From contig NZ_CP077087.1 of assembly GCF_014268495.2 (NCBI RefSeq), positions 3,475,501 through 3,539,500 on the forward strand: a stretch of 64,000 nucleotides of DNA, written 5' to 3'. Source of the stretch: Pseudomonas monsensis. GTDB lineage: Bacteria; Pseudomonadota; Gammaproteobacteria; Pseudomonadales; Pseudomonadaceae. The notes below the pieces were generated by a model. It saw only the letters and a list, made by a program, of their open reading frames with translations. It did not search any database and was not told where the DNA came from. Below, one piece after another: positions 51,725 through 59,549 of the stretch (positions within the stretch are counted from its first letter, which is position 1; each line of letters begins with the position of its first letter). The position numbers were made by a program, and so were the translations under genes.

Positions 51725-52619
51725 CTTCGCTGTTTTGCCCAACCAGGTCTGGCCCGAAGGCAAGCGCTGCGCCGTGGTCCTGACCGTCGATTACAACGAC
51801 ATCCACGGTATTTTGACTCAGGCCCCGGAAGTGGCCGGACGCGACAAGACCCTGTCGGTGTGGCGCTATGGCACGCAACGCGGCGTCGATCGTCTGCTCC
51901 GGTTGTTCGAGGAACTCGGGGTGACCAGCAGTTGGTTCGTCCCTGGTATCGTCGCCGAGGAAAACCCGCAGCACATTGCGGCGATCAAGGCTGGCGGCCA
52001 TGAGATTGCCTGCGCCGGCTATCGCCATCTGGACTACGACCATCTCGACCTTGCAACGCAAAGTGCCGAGGTCGCCAAGGGCTGTGCCGCGCTCCACGCA
52101 TTGACCGGCGAACGGCCGAACGGCTTCCGCATTCCCGCCGGCAACGGCGCGCCAGGGTTTATCGAAGCGCTCAAGGGTCATGGCATACGCTGGTGCTCAT
52201 CGTGGCGTGGCGACGACTTGCCGTTTGCTCATCCAACGGCCCCCGATGTCATCGAACTGCCGCTGCATTACGAACTGGAAGACGAGCCGTACTTCGCCTT
52301 CAACCTGAGCCCGGCGGTGCCGCCGGCACAATCGCGTATCGCCTCCTACAGCCATACGCTGGATAACCTGCAGATGGACTTCGCCGGGTTCCACCGGTTC
52401 GGTCTGTGTTATGTGCTGCGCCTGCACCCGGAAATCATTGCCACGCCAGGAAGGATCGGCGTGCTGCGCGAATTGCTGCAAGGCATTCAAAAGCATGACG
52501 ACGTGTGGATCGCCAGCGGCGCCGAGGTCGCGCAGTGGTGGGCGCAATCGGCGCAACAGGTGAGCGCCGATCATCCGGCATCGGTCTATGAGCGGCACTA
52601 TCGGGACTACCTCGTATGA
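51717..52619 (+). CDS. NodB-fold hydrolase, second paralogue, metal ligands altered (PuuE-like)
   Basis: A 300-residue relative of the preceding protein whose start lies inside its last codons (8-base overlap). The ligand positions differ. The aspartate motif reads TVDYND, where the second ligand position aligned to D24 is N27. The first histidine of the HxxxH motif is replaced by A100 (ACAGYRH), leaving H104. GFRIPAG keeps the arginine. Allantoinase PuuE, which is metal-independent, is the known precedent for such loss within this fold. It may open a cyclic amide or form a heteromer with the upstream protein. Cytoplasmic, no signal. Confidence 0.87.
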   Translation: MADFAVLPNQVWPEGKRCAVVLTVDYNDIHGILTQAPEVAGRDKTLSVWRYGTQRGVDRLLRLFEELGVTSSWFVPGIVAEENPQHIAAIKAGGHEIACAGYRHLDYDHLDLATQSAEVAKGCAALHALTGERPNGFRIPAGNGAPGFIEALKGHGIRWCSSWRGDDLPFAHPTAPDVIELPLHYELEDEPYFAFNLSPAVPPAQSRIASYSHTLDNLQMDFAGFHRFGLCYVLRLHPEIIATPGRIGVLRELLQGIQKHDDVWIASGAEVAQWWAQSAQQVSADHPASVYERHYRDYLV

Positions 52620-53965
52620 CCCAGCGCATGCAGCGTCTGGCGCAGTTTTGCGTCGCGACACACTTCGACGATTTGCCACCGGCACTCGTCGAGCAAGCCA
52701 AGCGGCACATCCTCGACACCTTTGGCGCAGCGCTGGCCGGGGCGGACAGCGCCGTGGCGTTTCAGTCGCGGCGAGTGCTGGCAAGCGAGTCCGGTCCGGT
52801 GCCCGTCTGGGGCACTTCGTTTCGGGTCGGCGCGGGTCAGGCAGCGCTGCTCAATGGTATCGCCGCCCATGCGCTGGAGCTGGACGACACTGGTGGTTGC
52901 GATCACTCCGGTGCGGTGGTGTTGCCGGCAATCATGGCTGCGCTTTCGTTGAGCGACAGGACCATCAGTGGTTGCGAGTTGATCACGGCCGTGGTGATCG
53001 GCTATGAAATCGGCCGGCGTGTACTGGAAGCCTGTGGCAGCTATTCGGCGCATAACGGCGCAGGCTGGCATTCTACCGCCACCTGCGGAGTGTTCGGCGC
53101 TGCGGCGGCGTGCTCGCGGATTCTGCGCCTGGATGTGCAGCAGACAGTGGCCGCGCTGGGCATCGCCGGCAGCTTCAGTGGCGGTCTGTGGGCGTTCATC
53201 CACGACGGCTCACAGAGTAAAAAACTGCACAGCGGTCGCGCCGCCGAAGGCGGATTGCTGGCGGCGCGGTTTGCCAGCGAGGGGATCAGCGGCCCCACGC
53301 TACTGTTCGATGAAGTCTGGGGTGGTTTTCTCAAGACCTTCGCAGGTGACAACGCGCGCCCTGACGCGCTGGACGCCGATCTGGGCGCGGTGTGGAAGCT
53401 CGCGCGTTGTTCGATCAAACCCTACGCGGCCTGTCGCGGAACGCATTCGGCAATCGACGCGCTTGGGTTGTTGCTGGCGCAACTGCAGGTCGGCGCTGAT
53501 CAGGTCGAGGATGTACAGGTGCGCTTGTGCCCGTTCCTGCAAGACATGTGTGGCGGGCGCGATGTCGGCAGTCTGGCTGCCGCGCAAATGAGCCTGCCGT
53601 ATGCGCTTGCGTCGCGGCTGGTGCATGGCCACTGTCGGCTGGAGGCCTACGACGAAGGGCCACGCCATGACCCACACATCGCCTGGTGGCTGGCGCGCAT
53701 TCACCTTGAAGTCGATCCGCTACTGTCCGAGGATGGTGAGCCGTGGGTGACACTTCGAACCGTCGATGGACGCATGGCCAGCCTGTGTGTCGAGGTGCCG
53801 TTGGGCGCGCCGGGCAATCCGCTGAGTGATGCGGCACTGGAGGAGAAGTTTTTCAGCCTGGCGTTGCGGGTGTTACCGCGCGGGCAGGCTGACGGGTTGC
53901 TGGGCGCTGTGCGGCGACTGGAGAGCCTCGAATCTGTGGGCGATCTGGATCGGTGGCTGATGTAA
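52616..53965 (+). CDS. MmgE/PrpD family protein (epimerase or dehydratase)
   Basis: A 449-residue protein whose ATG overlaps the previous stop by 4 bases. It shows the all-helical first domain of the family (HILDTFGAALAGADSAVAF, LNGIAAHALELDDTGGC, GWHSTATCGVFGAAAA) and the later KPYAACRGTHSAIDA segment. Known members include 2-methylcitrate dehydratase PrpD, cis-aconitate decarboxylase and iminodisuccinate epimerase, the last of about this length. No methylcitrate-cycle gene is nearby. With an ArgH-family lyase in the same cluster, an epimerase that converts stereoisomers of an N-substituted aspartate is the more attractive reading, though inferred. Confidence 0.87.
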   Translation: MTQRMQRLAQFCVATHFDDLPPALVEQAKRHILDTFGAALAGADSAVAFQSRRVLASESGPVPVWGTSFRVGAGQAALLNGIAAHALELDDTGGCDHSGAVVLPAIMAALSLSDRTISGCELITAVVIGYEIGRRVLEACGSYSAHNGAGWHSTATCGVFGAAAACSRILRLDVQQTVAALGIAGSFSGGLWAFIHDGSQSKKLHSGRAAEGGLLAARFASEGISGPTLLFDEVWGGFLKTFAGDNARPDALDADLGAVWKLARCSIKPYAACRGTHSAIDALGLLLAQLQVGADQVEDVQVRLCPFLQDMCGGRDVGSLAAAQMSLPYALASRLVHGHCRLEAYDEGPRHDPHIAWWLARIHLEVDPLLSEDGEPWVTLRTVDGRMASLCVEVPLGAPGNPLSDAALEEKFFSLALRVLPRGQADGLLGAVRRLESLESVGDLDRWLM

Positions 53966-54049
53966 TGAGTGTGCCGCCTGCTCGCGATGCAGCCGACTCG
54001 GTGCCCAGCCGATCACAAAAACAACTGAAATAAGGACATTCGCCCCACC

Positions 54050-55228
54050 GTGGCCACCTACTCGCTCGTTATCCGTCGCCTGATGATCGTCTCGCTGACC
54101 ATCGTGGTCAGCCGCGCCATCACCAGTCCGCTGCTCACACTGTTCCTGAGCAACAAGCTCGGGCTAAACCAGCAGGACGTCGGTCTGCTCCTGGGTATCG
54201 CGGTGTTCATCGCGACCCTGCTGGCACTGTATGGCGGCTACATCATCGACCGCCTGGATAAGCGCCGGTTGCTGATTCTCGCCATGCTTTCCAGCGCCGT
54301 GGGCTTTTTCTTGCTGACGTTCGCCCAAAACCTTTATCTGACCACCGTTACCCTGATCATCACCGAAACCGCCTCGGCGTTGTTCCTGATCGGCTCCAAG
54401 GCAATCCTCAGTGAAAACCTGCCTATGAGCCAACGGGCCAAGGCATTTTCCCTGCGCTATACGCTGACCAACATCGGTTACGCCACCGGGCCGATGCTCG
54501 GCGTGGTGATTGCCGGGGTCTACCCTGTTGCGCCGTTCCTGATCGCCGCCGCGATTGCCTTCGCCAGTGTGTTTCTGATGAGCGGGATTCCCAGGGATTC
54601 CGGCCCGGTTACCGCCATCGGCCAACCGCAAAGCTTTCTGAAAACCCTGTTCACCCTGAAAAACGACCGCACGCTGATCATGTTCACCTGCGGTTGCCTG
54701 CTCAGCACCGTGGTGCACGGGCGCTTCACCCTGTACCTGTCGCAATACCTGCTGGTGGTCGAAGACTCGAAAAGCGCCCTGCAGACCATGGCCGCCCTGC
54801 TCGCCTGCAATGCCATCACGGTGATCCTGCTGCAATACCAGATCGGTCGCTTCCTCAGTCGCGAAAAGTTGCGCTACTGGATTGCTGCTGGCACCAGCCT
54901 GTTCATTCTTGGGTTGATCGGTTTCAGTCTGGCCAACAGCCTGCTCACCTGGTGCATCGCGATGTTCATCTTCACTCTGGGTGAAATGATCATTTACCCG
55001 TCGGAGTTCCTGTTCGTCGACACCCTGGCTCCGGAAGAATTGCGTGGCAGCTACTACGGCGCACAGAATCTGGCGGCTCTGGGCGGCGCGTTGAGTCCGG
55101 TGATCTGCGGATTCCTGCTGATGCACACTCCGGCGCCAACGATGTTCTATGCGCTGAGCGCGTTGACCGCAATGGGTGGACTGCTGTGCTTCATGAGCGG
55201 GAGACGCGTCGCTTTAACTCAAAAATAA
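54050..55228 (+). CDS. MFS transporter
   Basis: A 392-residue protein from a GTG at 54050 with AAGGA upstream at somewhat long spacing. Twelve hydrophobic helices are visible, with the MFS loop 2-3 signature in GGYIIDRLDKRRLL. It resembles drug- or metabolite-efflux members of the DHA1 group. It follows the MmgE/PrpD gene by 84 bp on the same strand and may export a by-product or inhibitor of the pathway; membership of the operon is uncertain. Confidence 0.87.
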   Translation: MATYSLVIRRLMIVSLTIVVSRAITSPLLTLFLSNKLGLNQQDVGLLLGIAVFIATLLALYGGYIIDRLDKRRLLILAMLSSAVGFFLLTFAQNLYLTTVTLIITETASALFLIGSKAILSENLPMSQRAKAFSLRYTLTNIGYATGPMLGVVIAGVYPVAPFLIAAAIAFASVFLMSGIPRDSGPVTAIGQPQSFLKTLFTLKNDRTLIMFTCGCLLSTVVHGRFTLYLSQYLLVVEDSKSALQTMAALLACNAITVILLQYQIGRFLSREKLRYWIAAGTSLFILGLIGFSLANSLLTWCIAMFIFTLGEMIIYPSEFLFVDTLAPEELRGSYYGAQNLAALGGALSPVICGFLLMHTPAPTMFYALSALTAMGGLLCFMSGRRVALTQK

Positions 55229-55384
55229 TGCACTGAAGCAGCATTTATATGAATTTGTCAGCATCGAGTTTGCACGGCACACTGTGCGCGTTCCTCCCCC
55301 AATAGTTGGAACGCTTCGAGGACTTTCCGGATTGCCGGACAGTCCTTTTTTTTGCCTCGAATTTGCTGCAAGGACCCGATTTAA
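55229..55384 (+). other. Intergenic leader or possible small RNA ending in a strong terminator
   Basis: The interval between the MFS and HPP genes contains a TTGTCA word near 55256, several short stems, and the strong terminator annotated next. It could be the 3' end of the MFS transcript, a terminated leader of the HPP gene, or a small RNA. Confidence 0.35.
55320..55353 (+). terminator. Rho-independent terminator before the HPP gene
   Basis: GGACT and AGTCC enclose an inner stem CCGG-ATTG-CCGG, followed by eight T residues (55346-55353). It lies 92 bp after the MFS stop and 32 bp before the HPP start. Confidence 0.85.
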
Positions 55385-56074
55385 ATGCTCGCTCGCTGGT
55401 TGCCCGCTGCCATCAACACCCGCCCCACCGAATGGAGCCGCGCCGCCATCGGCATGGCGCTGGGCACCTTGTTCAGTGTGTGGGCGTGCAGTCAGGTGTT
55501 CGGCATCGAGGTCGCGTATCACCTGATCGGGCCGCTGGGTGCTTCAGCCGTGTTGCTATTTGCCGTGTCTTCCGGCGCCCTCGCACAGCCATGGTCGATC
55601 ATCGGCGGCTACTTGTGCGCCAGCGTTGTCGCGCTGCTGGTGGCCCACGTCCTCGGCCGAACCCTCGGCAGCGCTTGCCTGGCGGCGGGCATGGCGTTGA
55701 TCCTGATGTGCTGGCTGCGTTGCCTTCACCCACCGGCTGGTGCGCTCGCGCTGACGCTGGTGCTGGCCGATCCAGCCACCATCGCAATGGACTGGAAGGC
55801 CATGGAACCGGTGATGCTCGCCGCCGCGTGCATGCTGCTCAGCGCTCTGACCTACAACAACCTGACGCGCATCCACTACCCGAAACGCCCGGCCGAGCCA
55901 GCACCGGCACTGGCGCCGGTCGATAGCCAGGCCATCACCGCCGCTGACTTGAAACTGGCATTGGCGGATATGGAAGCGTTTATCGACGTTACACCTGAAG
56001 ATCTCGAACAACTGATTCATGCCAGCGAACTGCACGCCAAGCGTCGTAGCATCGGTGAAGTCTTCACTCGATAA
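55385..56074 (+). CDS. HPP family integral membrane protein
   Basis: A 229-residue protein with four to five membrane helices and the family motif LHPPAGALALTL around residues 118-129. A soluble C-terminal tail follows (PVDSQAITAADLKLALADMEAFIDVTPEDLEQLI). HPP proteins of this kind are proposed to transport nitrite or a related small anion in plants and cyanobacteria; the bacterial role is not settled. It stands alone behind a terminator, so its own promoter must lie in the short space between. Confidence 0.88.
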   Translation: MLARWLPAAINTRPTEWSRAAIGMALGTLFSVWACSQVFGIEVAYHLIGPLGASAVLLFAVSSGALAQPWSIIGGYLCASVVALLVAHVLGRTLGSACLAAGMALILMCWLRCLHPPAGALALTLVLADPATIAMDWKAMEPVMLAAACMLLSALTYNNLTRIHYPKRPAEPAPALAPVDSQAITAADLKLALADMEAFIDVTPEDLEQLIHASELHAKRRSIGEVFTR

Positions 56075-56086
56075 CGACCTGAATCC

Positions 56087-56193
56087 TTGTGGCGAGGGAG
56101 CTTGCTCCAGCTCGGCTGCTCAGCAGAGGCAGCCCCATGGTGTTGAATAATGGGGCCGCTTCGCAGCCCGCCGCGAGCAAGCTCCCGCCACAA
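56087..56193. repeat. REP/BIME pair (GTGGCGAGGGAGC family)
   Basis: TTGTGGCGAGGGAGCTTGCTC at the left and GAGCAAGCTCCCGCCACAA at the right form the outer stem, with a second inner stem (GGCAGCC / GGGGCCGC region) between them. It follows the HPP gene. Confidence 0.85.
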
Positions 56194-56334
56194 AGACAAT
56201 CTTGCGCCTGCTGCAAAAACGCAAACTCCCCCTGCACATATCCCCGTTGTACACGGCAAATTTGCACTGTTACGATCCGCTAACGCTCGCGCGCGAGCTT
56301 CTCGAATAAAGACAATAAAAGCAGGGAGTTAGTG

Positions 56335-57441
56335 ATGACTGCTCAGGCTTCATCCCCGCGGACACCGTCCATGGATGCCACGCAAAACGAAGTGCTGGCC
56401 GAGGTTCGCAACCACATCGGTCACCTGACCCTCAACCGCCCCGCCGGCCTCAACGCCATCACCCTCGACATGGTTCGCCAACTGCAACGGCAGCTCGACG
56501 CCTGGGCAACCGACAGCGATGTCCGCGCCGTGGTGCTGCGCGGCGCCGGTGAAAAAGCCTTCTGCGCTGGCGGTGACATTCGTTCCCTTTACGACAGTTT
56601 CAAAAGCGGCGATACGCTGCACGAAGATTTCTTCGTCGAGGAATACGCCCTCGACCTGACGATTCATCACTACCGTAAACCGGTGCTGGCCTTGATGGAC
56701 GGTTTCGTCCTCGGCGGCGGCATGGGCCTGGTGCAAGGCGCGGATCTGCGCGTGGTCACCGAGAAGAGCCGTCTGGCGATGCCGGAAGTGGCCATCGGTT
56801 ATTTCCCGGATGTCGGCGGCAGTTACTTCCTGCCGCGCATCCCCGGTGAGCTGGGGATTTATCTGGGTGTCAGCGGCGTGCAGATCCGCGCGGCCGATGC
56901 GCTGTATTGCGGGCTGGCCGACTGGTACGTCGACAGCCGTAAACTGGCGAGCCTCGATGAACAGCTCGATCACCTGGAATGGCATGACACGCCGCTCAAG
57001 GACCTGCAAAGCCTGCTCGCAAAAAACGGCGTGCAGACCCTGGCCGATGCACCGCTGCAAAAACTGCGTCCGGTCATCGACCACTTCTTCGCCTTGCCCG
57101 ATGTGCCGAGCATGGTCGAGCAACTGCGTGCAGTCACGGTTGCCGACAGCCACGAATGGGCAACCGCCACCGCTGACCTCCTGGAAACCCGTTCGCCGCT
57201 GGCCATGGCCGTGACGCTGGAGATGCTCCGTCGTGGCCGGCACTTGAGCCTGGAACACTGCTTCGCCCTCGAACTGCATCTGGATCGCCAGTGGTTCGAG
57301 CGCGGCGACCTGATCGAAGGCGTGCGCGCCTTGCTGATCGACAAAGACAAGACACCACGCTGGAACCCGCCGACCCTCGCTGCGCTGGACGCTGCGCATG
57401 TCGCGAGTTTCTTCCACGGGTTTGCTGAGAGCGGGAGCTGA
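56335..57441 (+). CDS. 3-hydroxyisobutyryl-CoA hydrolase (enoyl-CoA hydratase/isomerase family)
   Basis: From the ATG at 56335 (GGGAG upstream) the protein is 368 residues, the length typical of HIBYL-CoA hydrolases and about 110 longer than enoyl-CoA hydratases. The crotonase fold shows CAGGDIRSLYD for the first oxyanion loop and GGGMGLVQGADLRVVTE for the second. MPEVAIGYFPDVGGSYFLPR holds the conserved glutamate and aspartate of hydrolases. It hydrolyses 3-hydroxyisobutyryl-CoA in valine catabolism. The acyl-CoA dehydrogenase gene follows after 3 bp. Confidence 0.92.
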   Translation: MTAQASSPRTPSMDATQNEVLAEVRNHIGHLTLNRPAGLNAITLDMVRQLQRQLDAWATDSDVRAVVLRGAGEKAFCAGGDIRSLYDSFKSGDTLHEDFFVEEYALDLTIHHYRKPVLALMDGFVLGGGMGLVQGADLRVVTEKSRLAMPEVAIGYFPDVGGSYFLPRIPGELGIYLGVSGVQIRAADALYCGLADWYVDSRKLASLDEQLDHLEWHDTPLKDLQSLLAKNGVQTLADAPLQKLRPVIDHFFALPDVPSMVEQLRAVTVADSHEWATATADLLETRSPLAMAVTLEMLRRGRHLSLEHCFALELHLDRQWFERGDLIEGVRALLIDKDKTPRWNPPTLAALDAAHVASFFHGFAESGS

Positions 57442-57444
57442 GCC

Positions 57445-58596
57445 ATGCACGATCTCGAACTGACTGAAGAACAAGTAATGATCCGCGACATGGCCCGGGA
57501 CTTTGCCCGTGGCGAGATCGCGCCTCACGCGCAGGCCTGGGAAAAGGCTGGCTGGATTGATGACGCGCTGGTGGCGAAGATGGGTGAGCTGGGTTTGCTC
57601 GGCATGGTCGTACCTGAGGAATGGGGCGGCACTTACGTCGATTACGTGGCCTACGCCCTGGCCGTGGAAGAGATTTCCGCAGGCGACGGCGCGACCGGCG
57701 CCTTCATGAGCATCCACAACTCGGTGGGTTGTGGGCCGGTCATGAACTACGGCAGCGAAGCGCAGAAAAACACCTGGCTGGCCGACCTCGCCAGCGGTCA
57801 GGTGATTGGCTGTTTCTGCCTGACCGAACCACAGGCCGGCTCCGAAGCGCACAACCTGCGCACCCGCGCCGAACTGCGCGACGGCCAGTGGGTGATCAAC
57901 GGCGCCAAGCAATTTGTCAGCAACGGCAAACGGGCGAAACTGGCGATCGTGTTTGCGGTGACCGATCCGGACTTGGGCAAAAAAGGCATTTCCGCGTTCC
58001 TGGTGCCGACCGATACGCCGGGTTTCATCGTCGATCGCACCGAACACAAGATGGGCATCCGTGCCTCCGACACCTGTGCGGTGACGCTCAACAGCTGCAG
58101 CATTCCCGAGGCCAATCTGCTCGGCGAGCGCGGCAAGGGCCTGGCGATTGCCTTGTCCAACCTTGAGGGCGGCCGCATTGGCATCGCGGCTCAGGCGCTC
58201 GGCATTGCTCGCGCCGCGTTCGAAGCGGCGCTGGTGTATTCCCGCGATCGCATCCAGTTCGGCAAACCGATCAACGAACACCAGAGTATTGCCAACCTGC
58301 TGGCCGACATGCAGATGCAAATCAACGCCGCGCGCTTGATGATCCTGCATGCGGCGCGACTGCGGACGGCGGGCAAGCCGTGCTTGTCGGAGGCATCGCA
58401 GGCCAAGCTGTTCGCGTCGGAGATGGCCGAGAAGGTCTGCTCCTCGGCGATTCAGATTCATGGCGGGTATGGGTATCTGGAGGACTATCCGGTGGAGAAG
58501 TACTACCGCGATGCACGGATTACCCAGATTTATGAAGGCTCGAGCGAGATTCAGCGGATGGTGATTGCGCGGGAGCTGAAAAACTACCAGCTCTAA
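57445..58596 (+). CDS. Acyl-CoA dehydrogenase, probably isobutyryl-CoA dehydrogenase
   Basis: A 383-residue FAD enzyme. FAD and substrate loops are seen in CFCLTEPQAGSEAHN and in IQIHGGYGYLEDYPVEKYYRD, and YEGSSEIQRM carries the catalytic glutamate at the C-terminus as in short-branched-chain enzymes. Its pairing with the 3-hydroxyisobutyryl-CoA hydrolase gene, 3 bp upstream, indicates isobutyryl-CoA to methacrylyl-CoA oxidation in valine degradation. Confidence 0.92.
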   Translation: MHDLELTEEQVMIRDMARDFARGEIAPHAQAWEKAGWIDDALVAKMGELGLLGMVVPEEWGGTYVDYVAYALAVEEISAGDGATGAFMSIHNSVGCGPVMNYGSEAQKNTWLADLASGQVIGCFCLTEPQAGSEAHNLRTRAELRDGQWVINGAKQFVSNGKRAKLAIVFAVTDPDLGKKGISAFLVPTDTPGFIVDRTEHKMGIRASDTCAVTLNSCSIPEANLLGERGKGLAIALSNLEGGRIGIAAQALGIARAAFEAALVYSRDRIQFGKPINEHQSIANLLADMQMQINAARLMILHAARLRTAGKPCLSEASQAKLFASEMAEKVCSSAIQIHGGYGYLEDYPVEKYYRDARITQIYEGSSEIQRMVIARELKNYQL

Positions 58597-58599
58597 AAG

Positions 58600-58693
58600 C
58601 ATCGCGAGCAGGCTCACTCCTACAGGGTCTTCGGATGTACACAGAACCTGTGTCAACCGCAATTCCACTGTAGGAGTGAGCCTGCTCGCGATG
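58600..58693. repeat. REP/BIME pair between convergent valine and isoleucine clusters
   Basis: Two 26-bp arms (58600-58625 and 58668-58693), each beginning or ending with ATCGCGAGCAGGCTCACTCC, are exact reverse complements across a 42-base spacer. The pair lies between the ends of two convergent operons and may act as a bidirectional transcript-end structure. Confidence 0.92.
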
Positions 58694-58713
58694 AGGTCAG
58701 CTCAAACGTTGCA

Positions 58714-59487
58714 TTATTTGCCCTGAAACTCCGGCGCCCGCTTGGCCACAAACGCCGCCATCCCTTCCTTCTGATCCTGCGTGGCAAACGCCGCATGGAA
58801 CACTCGGCGCTCGAAGCGCACGCCTTCGGTCAGGTTGACCTCAAAAGCACGGTTGACGCTTTCCTTGACCATCATCGCAATCGGCAGCGACTTGCCGGCA
58901 ATCACCGCGGCGACCTTCAGCGCTTCGTCGAGCAACTCATCACTCGGCACGATCCGTGCGACGATGCCGCAACGCTCGGCTTCCACCGCGTCGATCATGC
59001 GCCCGCTCAAGCACATTTCCATGGCCTTGGCCTTGCCCACGGCACGGGTCAGGCGCTGGGTGCCGCCCATGCCCGGAAGCACGCCAAGGTTGATTTCCGG
59101 CTGACCGAATCTGGCGTTGTCACCGGCCAGAATGAAGTCGCACATCAGCGCCAATTCGCAGCCGCCACCGAGGGCGAAGCCGTTGACTGCCGCGATGATC
59201 GGCTTGCGGCGGTTGGCGACGCGATCGCTGTCGCTGAACAGGTCATCCATGTAGATCTGCGGGTAAGTCAGCTCGGCCATTTCCTTGATGTCGGCACCGG
59301 CGGCGAAGGCTTTTTTCGAACCGGTGATAACGATGCAGCCGATGTTCGCATCCGCTTCCAGGCCATCGAGGGCGTGATTCACTTCGCTGACCAGTTGCGC
59401 ATTCAGGGCATTCAGCGCCTGGGGGCGGTTCAGGGTGATCAGGCCGACACGGTCGTGGACTTCCAGCAGAATCGTTTCGTAGCTCAT
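58714..59487 (-). CDS. Enoyl-CoA hydratase
   Basis: A 257-residue crotonase with the oxyanion loops AFAAGADIKEMAEL and NGFALGGGCELALMCDF and the substrate-activating segment FGQPEINLGVLPGMGGTQRL. It hydrates a 2-enoyl-CoA such as tiglyl-CoA to the 3-hydroxyacyl-CoA. It is last in the minus-strand set of synthetase, SDR, thiolase, acyl-CoA dehydrogenase and hydratase, which corresponds to the P. putida PP_2213-PP_2217 arrangement. Confidence 0.92.
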   Translation of the reverse strand: MSYETILLEVHDRVGLITLNRPQALNALNAQLVSEVNHALDGLEADANIGCIVITGSKKAFAAGADIKEMAELTYPQIYMDDLFSDSDRVANRRKPIIAAVNGFALGGGCELALMCDFILAGDNARFGQPEINLGVLPGMGGTQRLTRAVGKAKAMEMCLSGRMIDAVEAERCGIVARIVPSDELLDEALKVAAVIAGKSLPIAMMVKESVNRAFEVNLTEGVRFERRVFHAAFATQDQKEGMAAFVAKRAPEFQGK

Positions 59488-59509
59488 ATAAAACTCCTGA
59501 ATGCTTGCA

Positions 59510-59540
59510 CTGCAGGAACTGCCTGCGGCAGCTCCTGCAG
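59510..59540. repeat. Short inverted repeat (CTGCAGGAACTGCC family)
   Basis: 14-base arms at 59510-59523 and 59527-59540 with one mismatch and a 3-base loop lie between the hydratase and acyl-CoA dehydrogenase genes, matching the outer arms of the repeat at 50756-50839. Confidence 0.75.
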
Positions 59541-59549
59541 AGGGTGGAT

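Noticed and set aside
56350..58668. Minus-strand frame of about 770 codons opposite the valine-degradation genes
   Set aside because: Its complement encodes two unmistakable enzymes. The antisense translation has no recognisable domain.
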